A stretch of DNA of 50,392 bases from a virus. The position numbers and the translations under genes were made by a program. Under the pieces are notes generated by a model that ran no database searches, was not told the DNA's origin, and saw only the letters and a program-made list of their open reading frames with translations. This document shows positions 7,155 through 14,137 of the stretch, piece by piece. Numbering within the stretch: position 1 is the first letter of the stretch; every line of letters begins with the position of its first letter. The DNA lies in the IMG/VR virus record IMGVR_UViG_3300048592_000543, positions 1-50,392 of that record, one strand, 5' to 3'.

Positions 7155-7589
7155 TTACCTACTAAAAACGCAAACCCAATAATTAAGATGCATACCGCAC
7201 CCGATCTTTTCCCAAGATGGATCTAGCACAATTTGTTTGTGCTTCGGCGAATCTAGCAGTTTTTTAATAGCTTCGCTCGGCTTAATTTCATTGCACACAA
7301 TTACTTGTTCGGCTTTTGACGGCTCAAAGCCACAACGCCGCATTCTTGTGGCAAAAGAAGATCTATCAGAACCCACAGCAGAACAATATTTGTTTTTGCC
7401 GGTATCGAGAGCATGTGTTTGACTCGCGCATTGCAATTTTGAATTGATTGCGAGTGGTGCAAGATTACGATCAATTCTTTCGTAATTAAGCATTTTCTCA
7501 AACGGCATTGTATCACCTGCCAACGCAATTGTTCCGGATGAAATGAAGTAAAAAAACGAAAGAATTACCATCAAAAAAGCTTTAAACAT
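7155..7589 (-). CDS. Exported CAP/SCP-domain protein
   Basis: 144 residues. An N-terminal signal peptide (about 1-25, hydrophobic core FLMVILSFFYFISS, ending ALAG) is followed by a CAP (SCP/PR-1-like) domain: NYERIDRNLAPLAINSKL, HALD, FATRMRRCGF, a short SPKHKQIVLDPSWEKIGCG stretch and a C-terminal WVCVF strand. Six cysteines suggest disulfides after export. Bacterial CAP proteins are secreted and some bind lipids or act in cell-envelope biology; no phage structural role is known to me. AAGGAG precedes the ATG. It is a likely accessory (moron) gene. Confidence 0.8.
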   Translation of the reverse strand: MFKAFLMVILSFFYFISSGTIALAGDTMPFEKMLNYERIDRNLAPLAINSKLQCASQTHALDTGKNKYCSAVGSDRSSFATRMRRCGFEPSKAEQVIVCNEIKPSEAIKKLLDSPKHKQIVLDPSWEKIGCGMHLNYWVCVFSR

Positions 7590-7701
7590 ACCATCTCCTT
7601 TTCACAAAAAATTAATTTTTATCACTCGCATTTGAGGATATGTTACGATGATAACGGCAATGTGCGCGCATATCAAATAAACTCTTTCGAAAGGTGAGAA
7701 A

Positions 7702-8256
7702 ATGGCAACCGAGCAAACATTAGACACAATCAATAATGTTAATCTCAAAGTCGTGCAAGAAGAACCATCTTGGGCAGCTGCACAACGGCAATTAGGAGCG
7801 GCGGCGCATCAAGATCGGCATGACCGCTTGTCTGAAGTCATGTACTCAGATCTTCTTGAGCATCGCAAGCATGTTAACACCCTGGCAACAACGTACCTAG
7901 GACGCATTTGTGACAACGCTAGCTCGCTGGATCCGGTTGAGGCAATCAGCATGGCCAAAGCTTTTAAAGGTGAATCTGATAGCTCAATCACTTCTCTGAT
8001 GGCCGCGCTTTCATCAGGGCAAATCGGCGGTAAAATCGCCATGACAACCCCACCGGAGACCGGTGTTACTCAAATGATTGCACAGCTAAACGCGCTCACT
8101 AACCAAAATAGCCAGAACAGCGGCACCATTGCTGCTCAAGTAATGGCGATGGCGAATGCGATGAATCACACAAACCAAAGCACAAATGCAGCAATGGTAG
8201 CTATTGCGCAAGTTTTGGCAAAATTAGCTCAGACCGTACCGCCGATTACTGGTTGA
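7702..8256 (+). CDS. Ala/Gln/Asn-rich tandem paralogue 1, RebB-like
   Basis: 184 residues and paralogous to the next gene along nearly its whole length. The N-terminus (TLDTINNVNLKVVQEEPSWA) resembles the opening of RebB 'killing trait' proteins, which assemble into R-bodies (typical pattern: T-D-x-V-x-x-x-N-V-K-V-x-G-x-x-P-A-x-A). A charged middle region and an Ala/Asn/Gln-rich amphipathic C-terminus follow. No signal peptide. It has its own ribosome site (AAAGGTGAG) and lies outside the virion modules, flanked by minus-strand genes. It could instead be an unrelated assembling phage protein. Confidence 0.35.
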   Translation: MATEQTLDTINNVNLKVVQEEPSWAAAQRQLGAAAHQDRHDRLSEVMYSDLLEHRKHVNTLATTYLGRICDNASSLDPVEAISMAKAFKGESDSSITSLMAALSSGQIGGKIAMTTPPETGVTQMIAQLNALTNQNSQNSGTIAAQVMAMANAMNHTNQSTNAAMVAIAQVLAKLAQTVPPITG

Positions 8257-8340
8257 TTTACCAAATTTTAACTAGGCATAAAACAATTGTTTGAATAAAC
8301 TCGCTAAAGTTTCTCTAAACAACATACGAAAGGAAAGATT

Positions 8341-8925
8341 ATGGCAACTGAGCAAACATTGGATACCGTAAACAATGTCAACATCAAAACCGTAGGCGAA
8401 GAACCAGCATGGGCAGCTGCACAACGTCAAGTGGGTAGTGCGGCGCATTTGGATCGTATGGACCGCATGTCTGAAGTGCTTTTCAGCGACTTGCTTGAGC
8501 ATCGCAAGCATATCAACTTGCTGACCACAACGTACCTGGGACGCGTTTGTGACAACGCTAGCTCGATCGATCCGGTCGAAGCTATTAGCACCGCGAAGGC
8601 TTTCAAAGGTGAATCTGATAGCTCGATCACTTCTCTGTTGGCAGCACTCGCGGCAGGGCAGATCAGCGCCAAGGTCGCCAACACCACGCCACCTGAAACT
8701 GGTATCACTCAGCTTTTTGCACAGCTGAATGCCCTCACAAACCAAAATTCACAAAATAGCGGCGCAATCGCTGCTCAGAATTTTGGCTTGTTAAATGCCA
8801 TGAACCAAACCAACCAGGCAACAAACGCAGCTATGGCGGCGATTGCTCAAGTGTTGGCAAAAATGGCACAAACCACTCCCCCAAATACCAGCAATGGCGG
8901 CGGCGGTAGCGGCGGCGTAATTTAA
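8341..8925 (+). CDS. Ala/Gln/Asn-rich tandem paralogue 2, RebB-like
   Basis: 194 residues. It shares long near-identical stretches with the upstream gene (for example AFKGESDSSITSL and LNALTNQNSQNSG). Its N-terminus (NNVNIKTVGEEPAWAAAQRQ) fits the RebB pattern better than that of paralogue 1. It differs by an added Gly-rich tail (SNGGGGSGG). A strong ribosome site (GAAAGGAAAG) precedes it and a strong terminator follows, so the pair is a self-contained, probably highly expressed cassette. Polymer assembly would fit its composition, but this is inference. Confidence 0.38.
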   Translation: MATEQTLDTVNNVNIKTVGEEPAWAAAQRQVGSAAHLDRMDRMSEVLFSDLLEHRKHINLLTTTYLGRVCDNASSIDPVEAISTAKAFKGESDSSITSLLAALAAGQISAKVANTTPPETGITQLFAQLNALTNQNSQNSGAIAAQNFGLLNAMNQTNQATNAAMAAIAQVLAKMAQTTPPNTSNGGGGSGGVI

Positions 8926-8943
8926 TCCACTTGACCACGTATG

Positions 8944-8979
8944 TTCCAGGGGCTAAAAAACCCCTGGAATTATTTTTTT
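8944..8979 (+). terminator. Strong intrinsic terminator after the paralogue pair
   Basis: TTCCAGGGG (8944-8952) pairs perfectly with CCCCTGGAA (8961-8969) around an A-rich 8-base loop, followed by TTATTTTTTT. This is one of the strongest terminators in the window. It stands between the paralogue pair and the small coiled-coil gene, whose ribosome site begins immediately after it. Confidence 0.92.
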
Positions 8980-8992
8980 CAGGAGAAAAATC

Positions 8993-9205
8993 ATGGATTG
9001 GCAAACAATTGCAAAACAACAGGAAGAACTATTGGCAGCTATCGAAGGATTGCAAAAAATCTTTGATCAAGCGAAAGAAGCGATAAAAATGAAACAGCAA
9101 AAAGTTTTGCAAATGCTGGCAGCGAATCAAAACGATGAAGCAAAAAACCTGGCTCAAATTCACCAGGCTCTTGACAATCTTCTAAAATCAGCAAACATCA
9201 GCTAA
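8993..9205 (+). CDS. Small coiled-coil protein
   Basis: 70 residues, almost wholly helical with Gln, Lys, Ala and Leu heptads (QQEELLAAIEGLQKIFDQAK). AGGAG lies about 8 bases before the ATG. It follows the paralogue pair after a terminator, so it may be expressed at a lower level by read-through. No family recognised. It converges with the next gene, overlapping it by 8 bases. Confidence 0.65.
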   Translation: MDWQTIAKQQEELLAAIEGLQKIFDQAKEAIKMKQQKVLQMLAANQNDEAKNLAQIHQALDNLLKSANIS

Positions 9206-9545
9206 TTTTTTTCACGTCTTTGCATGAATCAATCAGCTTCAAAATATAGCTAATCAGCCCAAGAGACTGGTTAACTATCTTTTCAACTCTTTGCTCTAGT
9301 TGATCAGATGGTAAATCAAACTCTTTTGAAAACTCAATATTCAATTCCGCTCTTTGTTCACTTGTCAAATTTTTTAGCTGCTCGCAAGCTTTCTCATAAT
9401 CGATTTCTGTTAGTTTTCGCGCTTCTCCAATAACTTTAAAAAGCTCTGGTAGGTCTTTTAAATCAACTTTTCCATCAGCAACGACTTCGCCGCCAATCGT
9501 TCCAACCCTTGCGCCAATCAATAAAATTTTCTTTAGTTCTTCCAT
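9198..9545 (-). CDS. Hypothetical helical protein
   Basis: 115 residues from the ATG at 9545, preceded by GAGGGGAAGA; a longer TTG-started frame reaches 9572. It opens with a hydrophobic stretch (ILLIGARVGTIGG) followed by DGKVDLKDLPELF, which looks like a calcium-binding or EF-hand-like loop, then helices. Similar small proteins occur in phages without assigned function. It is separated from the upstream gene by a terminator. Confidence 0.65.
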   Translation of the reverse strand: MEELKKILLIGARVGTIGGEVVADGKVDLKDLPELFKVIGEARKLTEIDYEKACEQLKNLTSEQRAELNIEFSKEFDLPSDQLEQRVEKIVNQSLGLISYILKLIDSCKDVKKIS

Positions 9546-9557
9546 TTTCTTCCCCTC

Positions 9558-9588
9558 AAAAAAATTGCCCAACTAAATTATTGGGCAA
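9558..9588 (-). terminator. Intrinsic terminator
   Basis: TTGCCCAA (9565-9572) and TTGGGCAA (9581-9588) form a perfect 8-bp stem with an 8-base loop. On the minus strand it is followed by seven Ts. It ends transcription from the genes at 9609-11010 just before the small gene at 9198-9545. Confidence 0.88.
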
Positions 9589-9608
9589 AAACTAAGTTCG
9601 GATCGTTA

Positions 9609-9887
9609 TTAACTATTCATGAGAATAATTTCTATTCTTTTTAACTTTTCTTTTCGGTAATGGTCAACCATTTTTGACACGCCAAGCATCAATTCTAATT
9701 GTTCAATCATAATTTTACAATCTGCTATTTCTTCAGAAATTGAAGAAATCTTTGAAGCGTCATTGTGATTAAGCAGATATTTGCATAGTTCTTTTTGTAG
9801 TTCCGAAAACTCCTCAATCGCTTTTGTCACTTGATGAGATTTCCCATACCGCGCTATTAATCCGGCAAACATTGTTTTTTCGTCCAT
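9609..9887 (-). CDS. MazG-like nucleotide pyrophosphohydrolase
   Basis: 92 residues. The all-alpha NTP-PPase signature is present: EEFSE (about 24-28) and EEIAD (about 51-55), the EXXE and EXXD metal-binding pairs. The family hydrolyses nucleoside triphosphates, including non-canonical ones, and phage members may lower ppGpp or modify nucleotide pools. The ATG at 9887 is chosen because GGGG lies upstream and the longer frame runs through the preceding gene; it overlaps that gene by about 30 bases. Confidence 0.65.
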   Translation of the reverse strand: MDEKTMFAGLIARYGKSHQVTKAIEEFSELQKELCKYLLNHNDASKISSISEEIADCKIMIEQLELMLGVSKMVDHYRKEKLKRIEIILMNS

Positions 9888-10729
9888 AAAAACCCCATTT
9901 CGACTATTTTGGCGGCAAATAGCCATTCTATCGCCAAGTGTTCTTCGTGTTGTGAAAAATGATCGGATGACCAATTCAAGGATGTTTGATCATGTTGGAA
10001 CAAATAATCAGCCCTATATTCTCTGTTTGTTGGTAATCTGTCATTTGGAAAATATGTTGTGTTCATCAGTAGATCAATCGCATCATCTTGAGGACTGAGA
10101 GTCAGAAAATTATAAATTGCTCTATGCAAAGCATTCATCGGCTGATTTAAACAATGATGCTTCATGATTTTTATTTCTCTTTTTGTTGGAAGTCTCAAAA
10201 GAGATAGCGCGAATATGTGAAGCGCCTGGAGATGTCGCCTATAACCAGGCTGATTTGTGACTATGTTCATCGGTATTGGCCAAACCCAATCTTTAGGGCA
10301 AAAACGCATTAAAGATTTTCTGTCAGTGAAATGATAAATCGCTTCGAATATCGTTCCTCTGAGCGATGGGGTTAAATATGTTCTTGTGATGTCTCCTTTT
10401 CCCATGATCCAGCCACAAGATTCACCAAATAAAATTAGATCGTCGATAATATCGCTGCGCCTTTTGAATATGCACCACAAAAGCAATCCTAAAATCATAT
10501 CTCTCGATATCTCAGATCCCGACTCTTTGTTGCTATAGCAGTTAAATGATGGGTGTCGATGCCATTTCAAATATTTGTCTCTAGCGCTTTCGATGGGAAC
10601 ATTAACACCAGCAATTGACCACAAACAATTAAACAAAAGCCCATCGCATTTGCAAACTCTAGCCCATCCATATTTATCAAAGTTTTCTTTTCTTGATGAT
10701 AACGATAGATACAAATCAAATTTATCCAT
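9857..10729 (-). CDS. Hypothetical Trp-rich helical protein
   Basis: 290 residues from the ATG at 10729; a GTG at 10744 is an alternative. It is rich in Trp, Arg and aromatic residues, with a central SEISRDMILGLLLWCIFKR segment and repeated helical hairpins, which would fit an alpha/alpha-toroid fold. Such a fold would suggest a glycan-processing or prenyltransferase-like role, but I cannot name a family. There is no signal peptide. The start overlaps the membrane-protein gene upstream. Confidence 0.6.
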   Translation of the reverse strand: MDKFDLYLSLSSRKENFDKYGWARVCKCDGLLFNCLWSIAGVNVPIESARDKYLKWHRHPSFNCYSNKESGSEISRDMILGLLLWCIFKRRSDIIDDLILFGESCGWIMGKGDITRTYLTPSLRGTIFEAIYHFTDRKSLMRFCPKDWVWPIPMNIVTNQPGYRRHLQALHIFALSLLRLPTKREIKIMKHHCLNQPMNALHRAIYNFLTLSPQDDAIDLLMNTTYFPNDRLPTNREYRADYLFQHDQTSLNWSSDHFSQHEEHLAIEWLFAAKIVEMGFLWTKKQCLPD

Positions 10730-10740
10730 AAATTTTGATT

Positions 10741-10962
10741 TCACTTATCACCGAGCCTTTCTTTAATTCTGCCGTCTATCATCGATAATTTTGTTACTAT
10801 GTGATCAAGCTTATCTCTGATGTATTCGCGCTCATTTTGCAGAGTCCTAACATTTTCAGCAAGAACATTTTGCCTAGAATAAAATTCAACAAAAGCCCAA
10901 ACAATAGGAATTGCGGCAATTGCGATGTTAACCCAACTTGTCAAGTTTTCACTTTTTTTCAT
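10741..10962 (-). CDS. Small membrane protein with coiled coil (possible holin or spanin)
   Basis: 73 residues from the ATG at 10962, which has AAAGGAG 8 bases upstream. One transmembrane segment (about 10-27, IAIAAIPIVWAFVEF) is followed by a charged coiled coil (RTLQNEREYIRDKLDHIVTK). This N-in single-pass layout occurs in inner-membrane spanins and some holin-like proteins. The endolysin is on the other strand about 5 kb away, so a lysis role is only a suggestion. Confidence 0.55.
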   Translation of the reverse strand: MKKSENLTSWVNIAIAAIPIVWAFVEFYSRQNVLAENVRTLQNEREYIRDKLDHIVTKLSMIDGRIKERLGDK

Positions 10963-11190
10963 TTCCATTGCTCCTTTAGATCGTAAATAATGATAGTAAG
11001 ATTTTATCACAATCGTGTTTCAATTTGTTTTACTTTGATTGCATCAATATGGCGCAAGGAGTGAAATGAAAATAAGCTTCAAAAAAGAACGTATTCAAGA
11101 TGTAATCTGAATTGGTTTTTTTCTTGGATCATCGAAAGAAGAAATGGGATTTGCATTTTTATTTTTTCGATCAATTTTTTCTATCAGCAT

Positions 11191-11222
11191 AAAAAAAACC
11201 CAGAACAACAAGGAAGTCTGGG
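11191..11222 (-). terminator. Intrinsic terminator
   Basis: CCCAGA (11199-11204) pairs with TCTGGG (11217-11222). On the minus strand the stem is followed by eight Ts. It terminates the gene at 11271-11522. The surrounding 250 bases (11011-11270) hold no convincing gene. Confidence 0.75.
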
Positions 11223-11270
11223 ATTGAAAAAGAAACAATGTATATAGAAATTTTTTCTTAACACAAAAAA

Positions 11271-11522
11271 CTATCCGCAACAACCCTTATGTTCTCCAAA
11301 GATCCTAAAAACAGGCATGGGAGATCGTTTTTTAAACTCAGCAACATCAAGTAAATTTTCGAACAACAAACACTCGTTTTCTGATATCATTTTAGCAAAC
11401 AGCGGTTTATCTATAATGCGTTGTGCAATTGATATCAGGCCCTGAACGGTAGTGTTTGGGCAATTAATAATTTTACCATCGCAATCATATAATCTATAGC
11501 CAGTTTGTTCTGAAAATCGCAT
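11271..11522 (-). CDS. Hypothetical protein
   Basis: 83 residues. No domain recognised. Four cysteines are present, two of them adjacent near the C-terminus (GCCG). It is a single-gene unit: divergent from the plus-strand gene at 11670 and followed by its own terminator at 11191-11222. An upstream inverted repeat (11532-11621) may belong to its leader. Confidence 0.55.
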   Translation of the reverse strand: MRFSEQTGYRLYDCDGKIINCPNTTVQGLISIAQRIIDKPLFAKMISENECLLFENLLDVAEFKKRSPMPVFRIFGEHKGCCG

Positions 11523-11531
11523 ATAAAAATC

Positions 11532-11621
11532 TTCCGGTTGAGTGAGGAAATTTGATTTGCTAACTGAAGATAGTATGGTAGGCTTTGAAAATAATCAATA
11601 AAGATGTGCTATCAACCGGAA
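11532..11621. repeat. Widely spaced inverted repeat in divergent intergenic region
   Basis: TTCCGGTTGA (11532-11541) has a perfect inverted copy TCAACCGGAA at 11612-11621, 70 bases apart. It fills the divergent gap between the genes at 11522 and 11670. It may be a pair of operators, or the closing stem of a structured RNA. Confidence 0.7.
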
Positions 11622-11669
11622 CGAACATAGTAACCCACTCATTTTTATTTTACAACATCGGACAAAAAA

Positions 11670-11951
11670 ATGATAAATTTTTTCAGTGCAGGGAAGCACA
11701 ATTTTAGCAAGGAAGCTTGTTACATTATATCATCAATCTGCTATTACGGTTTTGCAACAATTACGATTGATGAAAAAAGCATGATATGGATAGAGGCACA
11801 AAGGCTAGAGAGAGAAGGATACATTAGAGAATATAAGCGGTATCTGAAATCAGCTTTATTTGATGAAGGTGATAGGTTTTTATCGATTCCATTTTATTGT
11901 TGCGCTATGCATGAGAATAAAAAAAAGGAAATGAATAAAATTAAATCTTGA
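11670..11951 (+). CDS. Hypothetical protein, only plus-strand gene in this block
   Basis: 93 residues, from an ATG without a clear ribosome site. Mixed composition with several Tyr and Cys and a basic end (NKKKEMNKIKS). No family recognised. The frame is longer than expected by chance in an AT-rich gap and overlaps no other gene except by 11 bases at its 3' end, so it is probably real. Confidence 0.45.
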   Translation: MINFFSAGKHNFSKEACYIISSICYYGFATITIDEKSMIWIEAQRLEREGYIREYKRYLKSALFDEGDRFLSIPFYCCAMHENKKKEMNKIKS

Positions 11952-12189
11952 CTGGATCCTTTTTAGTTCCTGTCCTAAAATATTTTCTTTGAGCTTCCCT
12001 TGCTGCGCACCCACAAGATACGATATGACCGCTTGTGAGATTCCATTTCAAAACATCTTTTATCGTTCCGCAAGAACATTTTACTTTCAAATATTTCTTG
12101 CCGCCTTTGCTTTCTCCATTGCCTATAACAACAAATCTACCATGCTTGTCGCCAATCTCTGGACAATCAGTTTTTATTTCTTCGCTCAT
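11941..12189 (-). CDS. Zinc-binding protein, HNH-associated type
   Basis: 82 residues from the ATG at 12189. It has the pattern often seen at the N-terminus of phage HNH/AP2 homing endonucleases: GDKHGRFVVIGN, then CSCGTIKDVLKWNLTSGHIV and SCGC (four Cys for one zinc). The nuclease part is absent, so this may be a stand-alone DNA-binding remnant. It overlaps the regulator gene upstream by 23 bases. Confidence 0.6.
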   Translation of the reverse strand: MSEEIKTDCPEIGDKHGRFVVIGNGESKGGKKYLKVKCSCGTIKDVLKWNLTSGHIVSCGCAAREAQRKYFRTGTKKDPVKI

Positions 12190-12364
12190 GACGTTCAACA
12201 AATTCCTTTACTGCTATATAATGTTGCAAATTCATTCCTCCGCCATTTGCCCAACGTGTAATCATTTGGCGCGTGACTCTCAATTTTTCCGCAAGGCTCT
12301 GGTGAGATCCGGCAACATTCACAGCCTTGCGCACCAATATCATCGTTTCCGATAATCTCACCAC
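12167..12364 (-). CDS. YdaS/Cro-like helix-turn-helix regulator
   Basis: 65 residues. The HTH reads AGSHQSLAEKLRVTRQMITR (about 18-37) followed by WANGG, typical of YdaS/Cro-type phage regulators that bind short palindromes as dimers. The GTG start at 12364 has GAGG seven bases upstream; an ATG at codon 8 is possible. It is the best candidate to bind the three GCATCA-N4-TGATGC operators (inference). Confidence 0.75.
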   Translation of the reverse strand: MVRLSETMILVRKAVNVAGSHQSLAEKLRVTRQMITRWANGGGMNLQHYIAVKEFVERHERRNKN

Positions 12365-12372
12365 GTTTCACC

Positions 12373-12597
12373 TCAATCTTTAAATTTAAAATCTGTGTTG
12401 CAAATAGCGTTTATCTGTCGCAACGCCTCGTCTTCATCAGCATCTAGCCAGCCAAAATTCCAGCAACAAGACAGGTCTTCTTCATTCTTAACAAAATAAA
12501 TACTGTGACAATACACAATTCTGACAAATTTATTTCTTTGTTTTATGTATGCCTCATGCTTTTTCATGTGGAAAATATCTTCTCTATTTATCAACAT
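12373..12597 (-). CDS. Hypothetical protein
   Basis: 74 residues. The ATG follows the upstream stop with no gap (TAAATG), with GAGG eight bases upstream. It has a basic N-terminus and an acidic C-terminal half (LDADEDEALRQINAICN). No family recognised. It is part of the small-gene operon running down from the promoter at 13198-13221. Confidence 0.6.
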   Translation of the reverse strand: MLINREDIFHMKKHEAYIKQRNKFVRIVYCHSIYFVKNEEDLSCCWNFGWLDADEDEALRQINAICNTDFKFKD

Positions 12598-12867
12598 TTA
12601 TATTACCTCAATTCCGTTTACTTTTGCTTTATTGAATAGAGCATTCATGCATCTATTCTCCCCCCAATATTCAAAAGCTTTTTCGTTAGAATCAGAACAC
12701 AAACCCCAATTATGGCCGCAATCACTACTTTTAATTTTTGGTATAAATTTGCCGTCTTTTTCTTCAAGGCAGCATTGAACAGTGTACTTGTCTCCTTCTT
12801 TTTTTCCATCAACTACGATCCAAGCAAAACCATGATCTAAACTAAATTCAAAACTTAAAATATTCAT
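12598..12867 (-). CDS. Hypothetical protein
   Basis: 89 residues from the ATG at 12867, which has GGAG eight bases upstream; the longer frame to 12918 is less likely. It is beta-rich with five cysteines (QCCLEE, SDCGHNWGLC), so metal binding is possible. No family recognised. Confidence 0.6.
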   Translation of the reverse strand: MNILSFEFSLDHGFAWIVVDGKKEGDKYTVQCCLEEKDGKFIPKIKSSDCGHNWGLCSDSNEKAFEYWGENRCMNALFNKAKVNGIEVI

Positions 12868-12890
12868 TTTCAATTCTCCAATATTTATCA

Positions 12891-13148
12891 TCAAACCGTA
12901 AAAGTTTGCCAAGAACACTCTGGTAAACTGCTATCTTTCCTGAATCCATCGGCACCGAATTGCTCGCATTGATACCATCCAGATAGTGCTAAATTTCGCC
13001 TTATTTTCGATCCGCATTGCGGACAACAATTTGTGTTAACAATTTTGATTGCTTGTTCAATCTCTATTTGTCTTTTTTTCATGAAGCATGAATTGCAATA
13101 TCCAACATATTTTTTGCATCTTTTTCCGCATTGTTTACAAGCAGCCAT
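12891..13148 (-). CDS. Double zinc-ribbon protein
   Basis: 85 residues with two CxxC pairs that could form a zinc ribbon (CKQCGKRC at 4-11 and CNSC at about 18-21), plus CPQCGSK and a final Cys pair further on. It is basic at the N-terminus. It is the first gene behind promoter-leader copy A; AAGGAGATAACAAA precedes the ATG. It is probably an early host-takeover or nucleic-acid-binding protein, on position and composition only. Confidence 0.7.
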   Translation of the reverse strand: MAACKQCGKRCKKYVGYCNSCFMKKRQIEIEQAIKIVNTNCCPQCGSKIRRNLALSGWYQCEQFGADGFRKDSSLPECSWQTFTV

Positions 13149-13221
13149 TTTGTTATCTCCTTGTTGTTGATCAGCACATTGCTGATGTTTTAGTTATGCA
13201 TCATTTGTGATGCCAAGTAAA
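13149..13221 (-). promoter_or_regulatory. Promoter-operator-leader module, copy A
   Basis: Minus-strand promoter: -35 TTTACT (13216-13221), 17-base spacer, -10 CATAAC (13193-13198). The spacer holds the palindrome GCATCACAAATGATGC (13198-13213). The predicted transcript starts near 13186 with a hairpin (13170-13186, 7-bp stem ATCAGCA/TGCTGAT) followed by CAACAACAAGGAG. It closely matches the module at 14138-14212 and drives the gene at 12891-13148 and those after it. Confidence 0.8.
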
Positions 13222-13241
13222 GCAAAAAATATAAGAAATAT

Positions 13242-13526
13242 TTACATGTCTTTTTCACACCATACGCAAAAGCCACCTTGTGATTCATCTGTAAATATTG
13301 AGGATTTTATTCCATAACCTGAATAATACTCATAAATTATCTTTGCCTTTAAATAGTCGTTTACAAATAGCATCATGCTCAGTTTGTTTTCTAATTCTTT
13401 TGCTCTGCTTTTACTCACACCAAATAAATGATCAAACCTTCCGTATTGCTCACCTAAAAATGATTTGCAACTTGTATCGCTTAAATACTCGATCTCTTTC
13501 CTAGAAAAGTTTAGTGATATTAGCAT
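13242..13526 (-). CDS. Hypothetical protein
   Basis: 94 residues with a good ribosome site (AGGAG 8 bases upstream). Helical N-terminal half with basic and Tyr-rich segments, then GGFCVWCEKDM at the C-terminus, where two cysteines may bind metal. It resembles no family I recognise. It is the last gene of the operon from promoter copy B, just before promoter copy A. Confidence 0.6.
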   Translation of the reverse strand: MLISLNFSRKEIEYLSDTSCKSFLGEQYGRFDHLFGVSKSRAKELENKLSMMLFVNDYLKAKIIYEYYSGYGIKSSIFTDESQGGFCVWCEKDM

Positions 13527-13527
13527 T

Positions 13528-13671
13528 CTATTTTCTCCTATCTGGCATTACTGCAAATATCTGATCAAGCACCAAATTTTTAGAAACATTTTCATCGGGT
13601 GATTTTTGCAGCACATTTGCTATGTGTTGATTTGGCAAGTAAAAAAACCACATTTCCGAATTAATCATCAT
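13528..13671 (-). CDS. Hypothetical very small protein
   Basis: 47 residues, beginning MMINSEMWFFYLPNQ and ending AVMPDRRK. The ATG at 13671 overlaps the end of the upstream small gene by 11 bases, and the stop is one base from the start of the next gene, so it fits a tightly packed operon. No family recognised and no good ribosome site, so translational coupling is likely. Confidence 0.55.
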   Translation of the reverse strand: MMINSEMWFFYLPNQHIANVLQKSPDENVSKNLVLDQIFAVMPDRRK

Positions 13672-13795
13672 CGTAATGATCAGTTCTTTGCAAGTCATAT
13701 CTTGTTATTATAATATAACCATCTGTTGTTCTTCCCTCTATTTTAGCCTTGCCTTCGCGCACCAATTTTTGTGCGTATTTTTTTGAGATTATCAT
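13661..13795 (-). CDS. Small conserved-type phage protein
   Basis: 44 residues. The pattern KYAQKLVREGKAKIEG followed by YIIITRYDLQRTDHY matches a short protein common in phage genomes, usually seen as a lysine-rich N-terminus and a strand ending in D-L-Q-R-x-D-H-Y. The function of that family is unknown to me. It sits between the genes at 13820 and 13528 in one operon. Confidence 0.65.
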   Translation of the reverse strand: MIISKKYAQKLVREGKAKIEGRTTDGYIIITRYDLQRTDHYDDD

Positions 13796-13819
13796 TGTTT
13801 TGACTACTTGTTGTTACTA

Positions 13820-14137
13820 TTAAACCAGCTTTGATTCATCCCAATTTGCCCACCAAATATCAGATCTCATGCATCGTTTTAAGTAATCATCAGCTCCAAA
13901 GCCAAATCTCATTGTGCTAGTATGTTCGCACCAGAAAGCAACCAACTTGTTAGCTGCCCTTGAATATCCTTTATAAATAACATCACCGCATTTGCTTTTC
14001 ATCGCGTCATAAACAGCTTCTCTTGCCGTCTCATAGTATTTAACGCTTTCTGTTGTTCCTTCCTTGTTTGCTTTTACAACCGCATATGCAGCGCGTTTGC
14101 TATTTTTCCTGACTGGCTTTAACTCGATATTTAGCAT
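13820..14137 (-). CDS. Hypothetical protein behind promoter copy B
   Basis: 105 residues with a strong ribosome site (AAGGAGG 9 bases upstream). Basic N-terminus, then a helical middle and an aromatic C-terminus (SDIWWANWDESKLV). No family recognised. As the first gene after promoter-operator-leader copy B it is probably expressed early and strongly. Confidence 0.65.
   Translation of the reverse strand: MLNIELKPVRKNSKRAAYAVVKANKEGTTESVKYYETAREAVYDAMKSKCGDVIYKGYSRAANKLVAFWCEHTSTMRFGFGADDYLKRCMRSDIWWANWDESKLV

Noticed and set aside
11066-11110. A 14-codon plus-strand frame (ATG at 11066) with an AAGGAG ribosome site
   Set aside because: Strong site but very short and with nothing downstream to regulate; chance occurrence is plausible.
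11095-11283. A 62-codon minus-strand frame
   Set aside because: It spans the terminator at 11191-11222 and has no recognisable composition, so it is likely chance.
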